Below, one piece after another: positions 44,339 through 53,385 of a DNA stretch of 64,000 nt. The notes under the pieces are model-generated. The model did not search any database. It worked only from the letters and a program-made list of their open reading frames with translations, and was not told where the DNA came from. Origin of the DNA: Nipponacmea schrenckii (taxonomy: Eukaryota > Mollusca > Gastropoda > Lottiidae); contig CM060199.1 of NCBI GenBank assembly GCA_030562195.1, positions 21,596,338-21,660,337 of the forward strand, given 5' to 3'. A program made the translations under genes and the position numbers. Positions within the stretch are counted from its first letter, which is position 1, and each line of letters begins with the position of its first letter.

Positions 44339-45090
44339 AATCAGCAAGACCCATAGGACTTAATATTCACCACAGTGTAGGCATAGCACCCTTTGTAGTA
44401 CCATTTAATACAACCAGTAATAAAGCAAGTAAAATAGTTCAAACCCATTATAAGAGTCTTCAAGAGAAATTTCCTCATGTCTATAAACAGAAAATGATAG
44501 TGGCATATTCAAAAAATCAGAACTTAAATGACAACCTTGTTCATAGCAAACTTAAAATAATCTGTACTTAACAAGTACTATACTTCTCGCCCATCGGGCG
44601 AGTTATTTTATTTTTTTCTAATTTCAGATCAGAAGAGAAGAAAATCATCCAACAGATCCAGATCCCAATTTCTCAATAAGATATTTGTTCCACCCTAGGC
44701 CTGTACATTTGGTAGATTCAATCCCTCCCTTCCCCGAAATCTAATACTGTCCGTGCCAGGCCAGACCAGATAATTTATTTTGACTTGGGATTCCTTGTAT
44801 TATATCATCCTCTTTATGTATTTTTCACGCTTTTAATTTTTATTTGAGTTTTGTATATATTGTATATGTATTGATAATGAAATTTGTTCCTCTGTACATG
44901 TAACAAACTTCCACTCTAAAAATTTGCATTAGTCCCCATTATTATATTATTATTTGATCACTTTTTTCATTGTTATAGTTTGTATTTCTTTGTTGTAAAT
45001 TGTACTCTGAGATAACCTAATCCATCTTAATTACTAATCAGATATAATCAAAATTTTTTATTAGTTCTCATTAATCCAATCCATAATTAC
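44339..45090 (+). mobile_element. Penelope-like element 3' fragment
   Basis: The coding tail ARPIGLNIHHSVGIAPFVV...VAYSKNQNLNDNLVHSKLK (to 44571) matches 51297-51490. A perfect hairpin CTCGCCC-ATC-GGGCGAG (44586-44602), a T-rich stretch and a pyrimidine-rich 3' region follow. AAATTGTACTCTGAG...TATAATCAAAATTT near 44995-45055 resembles 49018-49070, suggesting Penelope terminal repeats. The stop at 44569-44571 ends a frame that began in the LINE. Confidence 0.7.
44586..44602. other. Perfect hairpin followed by T-rich sequence (Penelope tail)
   Basis: A 7-bp stem CTCGCCC/GGGCGAG with loop ATC. The same 17-mer occurs at 51512-51528 in the same context, so it is a fixed part of the element's 3' region. 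It may act in RNA recognition or 3' end formation; that is inference. Confidence 0.75.
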
Positions 45091-45162
45091 TGGACTTTTA
45101 CTGGTTGAAGGACGTTATTTTGCTTATTCTGTATTTTTGAAAGTCCAAATTGAAAAACAAGC

Positions 45163-46146
45163 TTGATGGAACTGGATAATGAAAGCCCCGCTGTGTTTTT
45201 GGGATTACAACCCCCATCACCTCCGCTCTATTCACAAGGTAACCCACCGAGACAATTCGGAGTCCAACAAAATTTGTTTGATCTGCTAGGACTTATAACT
45301 CAACGTCTCCAAACCATCGAGAGCCAAAACATAGAGACTAACACAAGGCTACAAAAACTGGATGATATCAACAACACTTTACAGAATGTGGTTACCAAGG
45401 TAAAAAACTTAGAAGAAAGATTCAACCAGCTTTCAATGCAGTGTCAGTCGTTTGATGCCAAAACTAAGACATTATCTGATACCATGGAAAAGGTTAAAAC
45501 CGATAATTCCGAATTACGCCAGGAACTGTTGAAAATCACATTGGAGAATGAGAAACTTAACTCTCAGGTGGATCATCTAACATCTGCCATGACAGAAGCA
45601 CAGACCCGTTCCATGAGATGTAATCTGGTATTCACAGGCATTCCTGAAAACAGAACAGTTCAAGGAAAAAACGGTAAATTTTTTGAAAATTCAGAAGAAA
45701 CTTTGAATAACTTCATGGAAAATGAGATGAAAATCCCCAAGGAATCTCTCCCTGAACTGGAAGTCGTTCATCGATTTTCCTCTGAACGCACTAATGACAA
45801 TGGAAAAGTTATACCTAGACCTATTGTTGCTAAATTCCTGAAACTCAAAGAAAGAGAAACTGTGAAGAAACTAGCCCCATCTGTCCTTTACAATAAACCA
45901 TTCGGAGTGAATGAACAATTTCCTAAAGCTATAGAAGCAAGACGTAAAGAACTCTATAAGGTCATAAAACAGGCAAAGTCTTTAGGTCATACTGCGAACT
46001 TTGTGAAGGATAAACTATTTATAAATGGTAAAGTGTATCTTGGCGACACCAATAATCCATCCTTCGATTCGTATGTAAATAACAAACCAACAACTGTCAA
46101 GAGCTCTGAAGCAGGAACGGCAAAGCAAGCGTCCACCAGCAAATAG
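45163..46146 (+). CDS. LINE ORF1 protein, L1-ORF1p/transposase-22-like
   Basis: 327 codons, unbroken. Residues ~45-150 are a long coiled coil (ITQRLQTIESQN, NLEERFNQL, LENEKLNSQVDHL). Then comes an RRM-like domain starting RSMRCNLVFTGIPEN and a C-terminal domain with FGVNEQFPKAIEARRKELY and LFINGKVY. This is the layout of trimeric nucleic-acid chaperones encoded by ORF1 of several LINEs. A disordered Pro-rich N-terminus precedes the coil. ORF2 starts about 20 bp downstream. Confidence 0.8.
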   Translation: MMELDNESPAVFLGLQPPSPPLYSQGNPPRQFGVQQNLFDLLGLITQRLQTIESQNIETNTRLQKLDDINNTLQNVVTKVKNLEERFNQLSMQCQSFDAKTKTLSDTMEKVKTDNSELRQELLKITLENEKLNSQVDHLTSAMTEAQTRSMRCNLVFTGIPENRTVQGKNGKFFENSEETLNNFMENEMKIPKESLPELEVVHRFSSERTNDNGKVIPRPIVAKFLKLKERETVKKLAPSVLYNKPFGVNEQFPKAIEARRKELYKVIKQAKSLGHTANFVKDKLFINGKVYLGDTNNPSFDSYVNNKPTTVKSSEAGTAKQASTSK

Positions 46147-46163
46147 GATAATGCCCGGGAACA

Positions 46164-48656
46164 CATTAAACTAGTTGCATGGAATGTACATGGATTGGCA
46201 ACTAAAGTGTCAATAACAGATTTTGTGAAATTTGTTAACTACTATGATACCCTTTTGTTATCAGAGACTTGGCTTAAGGGAGATACTCTTCTAGAATTGA
46301 ATGGTTTCGAAACTCTAGCTTGTGTCAATAGAATGTCTGTCTACAAGGATTCTACCTCCAGAAAGAACTCAATTTGTGGTGGCCTTGCGATCTTTATCAA
46401 GCTTGTTGAAAATTTTCATGTAAACGATATGGTACAGTTGATTCCGTATTTAATGAAATTTCAAATAAATTAACTTGTATTGTTGAAAATATATATTGCA
46501 AAGATGTGAAACCAAGTAATAAGTCTTATAGATATCCCCTTAATAAGTGGTTTAACCAAGCCTGTCATAAAGCTAAGTCAGAATTTAAAACGGCACGTAA
46601 TGTCCACATTGTAACTAAATCTGAATGCAGTAGAGTTAATTTTGTAAAAGCCAGAACTAATTACAATAATGTAACTAAAAAAGCAAAATATGATTATGAT
46701 ATTATGGAAGGTGAACAAATTAGCAATCTTGCTAAATCTAATCCAAAACTTTTCTGGAAAAAGATAAAGCCTTCAAAAAATAGTATCTCAAGCGAGGCAC
46801 CCTTAAGCAATAGTGATTTTTACGAGCATTTCAAAGATGTTTTTGGCAACTTTCATGTTACTGATGATGATGACTCTATGGATAGCTGTCCGATAATCGA
46901 AATGCTTGATTCTGAGATTTCAGAAGATGAGGTAAAGAAAACAATAAATAGCCTCAAAGATGGTAAAAGTTTTGGTATTGATAACCTACCTGGTGAATTT
47001 TTTAAAACATGTTTGATTATTTTAGCTCCATTATTAACAAAGTTATTTAATATTAAATTTTCAAATGGTAGCTATCCATTATTATGGACTGAAGGTATTT
47101 TGGTTCCTGTCCCTAAGAAGGGAGATTTAAGAAAGCCTGATAATTATAGAGGTATCACTCTTATTTCAATCTTTGCAGAGATATTCTCATTAATTTTAAA
47201 TAATCGTCTTCTTGAATGGTGTGAATTGAATAATAAATTCTTTGACAGCCAATTTGGGTTTAGACCAAAGAGAAGTACCACAGATGCAATTTTCACTTTA
47301 CATGGATTGATTTCCCAAACTTTAAACAATGGTAATAAGTTATACACAGCATTTATTGACCTTAGGAAAGCTTTTGATAAAATATCGCATAGTCTTTTGT
47401 TTTTTAAGTTATTTCAAGCTGGGGTGAGCTCCAAATTTATTAGTATTATTAAAGCTATTTATAATGATGTTTTTATCAGAATTAGAAGTCATTCTGGGTT
47501 ATCAGACAAGTTTCGATGTCATCTAGGTGTTAAGCAGGGTGAGCCCATGTCACCAATCCTATTTTTACTTTTTATACATGACCTGGAAAATTATATTAGT
47601 TCCAGTATCTTCAATAATGTTTCGTTCTGCTCTATTAGTACTAAAATTATCTATCTTATATTGTTTGCTGATGATACTGTTTTATTTGCAAAAAATCCCT
47701 TTATGTTACAACTCCTTTTAGATAAATTTAATGAATATTGTAAATTATGGAAATTAGAAATTAATATTGGTAAAACGAAAGTTGTAGTTTTTAGAAAGGG
47801 GGCAAATAAAATTCGTCATAAATGGTTTATCAACAACGAAGAAGTTGAATTTGTAGACTCTTATATATATCTTGGAGTGCTCTTATTTTATAATGGTAAT
47901 TTTTTTCAAACACAGAAACGGATAAAAGATCAGGGAAGAAGGCTTTATGTGCTTTGCACAATGTATTTTCTAATTTTAAATTATCTGTTAATGTTAAATG
48001 TAATTTGTTTGATTCTCTTGTTAATTCAGTTTTATCATATTCTTCTGAGGTTTGGGGCTTTCACCTTAGTAAGGACATAGAGAAAGTACATAATGAATTT
48101 TTAAGAAAAGCTTTAAATGTTTCAAAATCCTCAAATATTTGTGCACTGCTGGGAGAAACAGGAAGATTTCCATTATATATTTATAGAAAATTTCGTATCT
48201 TCAAGTATTGGCTAAGTGTTTTATCAAGTCCGAATGAACTGTTATTTAATTTATATATTGATTTAAAAAATGACGCTGAAGCAGGTTAAACTAATTGGGT
48301 GAGTAAAATCAAAGATGGCCTAAATGATTTGTGGTATACCCAATTTCAGCTGAGTTTATCTTCATTTTTTACAATATAAACAAGAATCATTGACCAATAT
48401 AAACAATCCTGGTTTTCTGAACTAGAATCTTCAAATAAACTCTTATATTATCGATCTTTTAAGCAATGTCATGAATTTGAAAAATATTTATCTTTTAATA
48501 CCTCCTCTAGTTTTAAAAATATACTTTGTAATTTTAGGCTTGGAAATTTAAAATTATCTATAGAAACAGGTCGGTATATTAAATTACAACGCAACAACAG
48601 GAAATGCCCATTGTGTAATTTAAATGTTGTTGAAGATGAGTTTCATTTTTTGATTT
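46164..48656 (+). pseudogene. CR1-like LINE ORF2: endonuclease remnant and RT
   Basis: The endonuclease starts HIKLVAWNVHGLATK, with LLLSETWLKG (Glu), but is cut at about 46430 by an internal deletion that removes its core. RT (46506-48080): FGIDNLPGEFFK, PDNYRGITLISIFAEIF, AFIDLRKAFDKISHSLL, GVKQGEPMSPILF, LFADDTVLFAKN. A frameshift near 47950 and stops at 48287 and 48379 break the C-terminal part, which ends with a CPLCNLNVVEDEFHF zinc-finger start. Confidence 0.8.
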
Positions 48657-48990
48657 AAGATATTCACTTCTGCCATACCATTTTACTCATAACCCAGATA
48701 TCCTTAAGTTCAGCACACTTTTAAACTGTTCTAATGAACCTCTTACTGTTAAATTATGTACATTTTTATATAAAGCTTGGAAACTTAGAAAAGAAATCAT
48801 TAACTCTTCTGAGCATATTGTGTTCCCTCCATTTTTTTAAATTTTGTATATCTATATATTGTAAGGTATAGACTTTTTTTTTCTTGATGTAATATATGTA
48901 TTTATGTAACTATATTTATTATGTTGGCTAAAGCAGTAATCCTAAAGCTGTTAATTAAGAATCTTGAATCTTGAATTTATTTCTTTATTC

Positions 48991-49473
48991 TTTTATTTTT
49001 TATGTTTTTCTTGTATGTAAATTGTACTCTTAGTACCCTAATCCTGGTACTCAGGTATAATCAAAATTTATCCTTAAAATCTAATTTTTAATTCAATCAC
49101 TAAATCCTCATTTGATCAAACATATGACATGATTCACTCAATTAATTAACAATTATCTCAAATAGTATAAATCACCATCAAAATTTTAATCTTTACTATT
49201 TCTCGACACTTGATAAAGAATAATATTTCGAAAACCGGTTCGTGTCATTTATGTAAGTTTTTGTTTTGCTTTTCTACATTATTGTTAGTGTTATTTAATT
49301 AATATATATTTTTGCATTTTTCACTTATATTTTAATCTTTCTTTATTTCCAACACCCAATCCGTCTTCTTTTGAATACCTGATTCCTACATTTTACGCAT
49401 ATTACATATTTAAATTTCACAATTATTTAAATACAACTGAACATTCCCCTTCTAACCTAGACTTATTTTCACT
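48991..49473. other. Non-coding 5' region of Penelope copy D
   Basis: AT-rich. Shares a ~60-bp segment with 44995-45055, consistent with a Penelope terminal (pseudo-LTR) repeat. Contains CGACACTTGATAAAG...CGAAAACCGGTTCGTGTC at 49204-49246, discussed as a possible ribozyme relic. No gene. Confidence 0.5.
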
Positions 49474-51295
49474 ATGTTCCTTAACTTTGACAACCACTGG
49501 CAAGAAGACAGACATCGCAACACTTATCGCCATCCAAGCCAACATCACGAAGAGCGTGCACTTAAATTTATTCCCAAATTACCTAACCTTGATTATCTTC
49601 AACCGTCTATTCAACGATTTCAACGGAATCTCAGTTGCACATACTTTTTTCGAAACCACCCTCCACGCGGTGTTAGAACAATGTTTATTCCTAAATCCAC
49701 GTGGAAACCACCTAAAACCGCTATCCATCCAGAAATATTAAACGTATTTACAAGTATGAATAACCAAATATCAAATCTTTCCATAACACACGAGAAGCCT
49801 AATTTAGCGCGAGTAGAACGTGAAGCATTAAATGTACTTAAAAAAGACGATAGCATTGTAATTAAAAAGAGTGACAAAGGTTCATGTTGCGTTATATTAA
49901 ATAGGGAAGATTATATTGCAGAAGCAGAGCATCAATTGAATAATCCTAAACACTATGCAATTTTACCGGAGCCGATTTTTAAAGAAACTGCTAATATGAT
50001 AAGTCAATTTTCTTGCCGACTTAGTTAAAACAAGTCATTTAAAACAGAAACAATATGACTCTTTCTGCCAAACCTGATTGCCGCGAGTGACACTTATACA
50101 CTTTGCCGAAAATTCATAAGAATCCTACCAAGGATTGGTTCATGCCTAATAGAATCCCTAAAGATTATCTCTGACTGTGGTAGTGAGTCTTATGCAGTGT
50201 CAGAATACATCGATCATTTCTTACTACCACTAGCATGTCAACATCGAGCCTACCTTAAGGACACAACTGACTTTGTCAATAAAATAAAAAACCTCAAAGT
50301 CCCTTCAAATGCTATTCTAATTTCAATAGACGTAACTTCTATGTACACCAATATCGACAACACTACTGGCCTAATGGCAGTTCGCAAAGCTTTTGATAGA
50401 AACCCAGATCAAGACAGACCCGACGATGCAATTCTACAGCTTTTAGAGATTTGTCTTAGTCGCAATGATTTCACATTTAATGGTAAAACATATCTACAAA
50501 CCTCAGGTACAGCCATGGGTAAGCGATTCGCCCCTTCATACGCAAACCTTTTCATGGCAGAGTGGGAACGTGAGGTATTATCCCTTTGTCCATTTGGCCC
50601 GCTTTTCTATGGACGCTTCTTAGATGACATTTTCATGGTTTGGACTTACTCCATAGAACGATTTTGGCAATTTTTCGAAATCCTCAACAACCACCACCCG
50701 TCCATCAAACTAACAGCCAACGTCAGTCACAAAAGCATAGATTTTCTCGATACTACTGTTTTTAAAGGAGATTCCATAGCAGAGACTAATAAATTAGATA
50801 TTAAAGTATATTTCAAAGAAACCGACACTCATCAACTTTTGCATAAGAGCTCATTTCATCCAAAACATACATTTTCTGGAATAATTAAGTCACAAGTTTT
50901 ACGATTTCACCGAATTTGCACAAGGTCTTCTGATTTCAACCAAGCGTGGACAATCTAAACGATTTTTACGAAACATAAAAAATTCCACATTAGCACAGTT
51001 AGCAGCTAAAAATAGACTTTATGCCGAAGTGCCTCCAGGTTTAAGGAGTGCCACATGTATGTCAACTAGATGTAAAACATGTCCCTTTATATCAGAAACG
51101 CATTATTTTCTAAGTAACTCTACGAATAAAAGATTCCCGATCCAAGAGCACCTAACATGTGAAAACTCGAATGTAATATACTTAATTTCATGTAAAAAAT
51201 GTCCCAAGCAATATATCGGGGAAACAAAGAACAAATTACGCACTCGTTTTAATGCTCACAGATCAGATATTAAATTAAAAAAGACAAGGACTTAA
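49474..51295 (+). pseudogene. Penelope-like element polyprotein, copy D (RT + GIY-YIG)
   Basis: The N-terminal part (KLPNLDYLQPSIQRF, TMFIPKSTWKPP, IVIKKSDKGSCCVIL) includes the ~85 codons missing from copy C. RT: YTLPKIHKNP, ISIDVTSMYTNI, SGTAMGKRFAPSYANLFM, GRFLDDIFMVW. GIY-YIG: STRCKTCPFISET, VIYLISCKKCPKQYIGET, LRTRFNAHRSDI. Frame breaks occur at about 50025 and 50150 (a small deletion after RIPK) and about 50950. The GIY-YIG frame runs into DIKLKKTRT and stops at 51293-51295. Confidence 0.87.
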
Positions 51296-51296
51296 T

Positions 51297-51662
51297 ATTC
51301 ACCACAGTGTAGGCATAGCACCATTTGTAGTTCCATTTAATACAACCAGTAATAAAGCAAGTAAAATAGTTCAAACCCATTATAAGAGTCTTCAAGAGAA
51401 ATTTGTCTATAAACAGAAAATGATAGTGGCATATTAAAAAAATCAGAACTTAAATGACAACCTTGTTCATAGCAAACTAAAAATAATCTGAACTTAACAG
51501 GTATTATACTCCTCGCCCATCGGGCGAGTTATTTTATTTTTTCTAATTTCAGATCAAAAGAGAAGAAAATCATCCAACAGATCCAGATCCCAATTTCTCA
51601 ATAAGATATTTGTTCCACCCAAGGCCTGTACATTTGGGAGATTCAATCCCTCCCTTCCCCGA
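51297..51662 (+). mobile_element. Penelope copy D, tail segment
   Basis: Matches 44350-44740 closely, including the hairpin at 51512-51528. The coding part has lost frame (stops at about 51440). Ends at CCCTTCCCCGAAATC, where LINE sequence takes over. Confidence 0.75.
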
Positions 51663-52440
51663 AATCAAATTTCAAAATTTCAAAATAATACTTACCTAAA
51701 TAATAGACAAAAAGATTTCACTTACTTCCTTCTTCATTCTGGCCTTTTCACTAAAACAATCCAGAACCTTCTATACCATCAGTACCATTTGTAATTACTG
51801 TAAAACGCAAAAAGAAACATCAGAACATCTCTTTCAAGCCTGTACTTACCTACAACCACTCCGCCAATTCTTTACCACACATATACAAACCATAACCACT
51901 GACAGAAACTTCAGTCTACCTTCACCATACTTCCATATCCATACTTACCCACATTTACAGCAGAAATATATCATAGAGCTCTTCATCTTTATCTGGAAAC
52001 ACAGAAATAATCCATTAAATACACAAGACTTAATTTATTTTCTCTATAATGAAATTGCTTAATTACTAAAACACTTTTCTTAGCAAACACCCAGTCTGTC
52101 TTAGTCAGATGCTAAACTACTGGAGCACTTCCCTTTAAACACAACACTGTCCCCTCTAATACACCGACACTAATATAGTGCGGAAACACCTCTTTTAAAT
52201 TAGTCTGCTTTGTAGGTAATACACTATAAGCAAACTATAAACTATTTTCCTCTGGCAATCTATCCACTCTTGCACAAAAAAATAAACGAAAAAATTTTTC
52301 ATTTCAGATACTTGGTGTAAAAATAAGATGTAAATAGGCAAAACATATATATATATATATATCAATATGTAAATATTTATAGATACATGTAAATACTATA
52401 CTATATAGTATATTGAATAACTCTATAAAAAAAATAAAAA
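51663..52440 (+). pseudogene. Tx1/L1-like LINE, fourth segment (3' end)
   Basis: Repeats LINE 44186-44336 with a few percent difference, then continues NYCKTQKETSEHLFQACTYL (full CCHC finger) to FIWKHRNNPLNT and a stop at about 52060. A 3' UTR follows with an AT dinucleotide run (52343-52361) and a short A-rich end near 52440. This is the natural 3' end of the LINE interrupted three times upstream. Confidence 0.8.
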
Positions 52441-52545
52441 TGAGAAAATGCCCCTTTGGTCTTTCTAGCCTTTCATAAGAAAACTAACCACAATAGCCTG
52501 TAATACTCTAGATGGTGAAGTCGATTAGCTTCTAGAAACTAACAC
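52441..52545. other. Flank between LINE 3' end and gypsy element
   Basis: About 100 bp with no recognisable feature apart from the target duplication that follows. Confidence 0.4.
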
Positions 52546-52550
52546 CCCTT

Positions 52551-52718
52551 TGTTATGTATATATATATTACCAATATTATCTTAGATGTGTCATTGTATA
52601 TTAACCTTATCATTATTCTTATGTCTGCATGTTATCTGTATTATCGTCTGTGTCAGTTAGTTAATAAACTTCGTACTGTACGGATGTGTTCCCAGTTCTT
52701 GTCCTTCAATACACAACA
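52551..52718 (+). repeat. 5' LTR (168 bp)
   Basis: Differs from the 3' LTR mainly by a 4-bp CTAT unit (ATTATCGTC versus ATTATCTATCGTC). Contains AATAAA at 52663-52668. Confidence 0.93.
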
Positions 52719-52886
52719 GATTTGGCGACGAGGATAAAAAGGTTTGCCTGATATGTTCATGGTAGACTCATGGTAGAAGTTGTACTTTCTTTTCTGTGTG
52801 AAGTTTCTGTGTGAAGTTTCTGTGTGAAGGTTCTGTGTGAAGGTTCTGTGTAATTTCTGAGTGAAATTAAAGATTTATCCAGCATC

Positions 52887-53385
52887 ATGGCATCTAGAAT
52901 GATAGGTGTAATTAAAGAGTATAGGCCCAGCGAAGAACTCTGGACCAATTATAAAAAACGGTTGGAGTTTTGGATGAAATCAAACAAAATAGAGAAGGAC
53001 AATAAAGTTAACGTGTTATTAACAGTTGTTGGACCTGATACGTTTGATTTAGTTTCTGCATTAGTTGCACCAGTAGATGTAGAAAATTCAAGTTACAAGG
53101 ACTTGATATCAGCTTTAGATAGCTACTTTAAACCGCCAGAGAAAGGTATGGCGAAGAGAGTTTTACTACGTGGACGAAAACAGAAAGAGGGTGAGTCTGT
53201 GTCCGATTATATAGTCGAGCTGAAGAAAATGAGTCGAGATTGTGAGTTTACACCAGAAGAGCTGTTTTAATTTAAGAGACACTTTTACATCTGGATTGAA
53301 ATCTAAATCGATACAGCAAAAATTATTCGAAATTGGATTGGATAAGCTGACATGGGAGAAAGCTCAGATCAAGAATCAAAGGAAC
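52887..53385 (+). pseudogene. Gypsy gag, 5' part, frameshifted and cut by deletion
   Basis: ATG at 52887 (MASRMIGVIKEYRPSEEL). KRVLLRGRKQKEGESVSDYIVEL is a capsid-like block. The frame stops at 53268 after EELF. A one-base shift continues NLRDTFTSGLKSKSIQQKL and GLDKLTWEKAQ to about 53370, where sequence jumps to RT. No zinc knuckle or protease remains. Confidence 0.8.

Larger units (their letters stand above)
45091..48990 (+). mobile_element. CR1-like LINE with ORF1 and ORF2, ending in TCTTGAA repeats
   Basis: A 5' leader (45091-45162), intact ORF1, broken ORF2 and a 3' UTR ending AAGAATCTTGAATCTTGAAT near 48958-48977, the short-repeat 3' end typical of CR1/L2-type LINEs. It lies between two Penelope-derived segments. 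Region 48660-48960 is 3' UTR without a gene. Confidence 0.8.

Noticed and set aside
44586..44602. Rho-independent terminator (hairpin plus T-run)
   Set aside because: It looks like one, but the context is an animal retroelement; kept as a Penelope hairpin.
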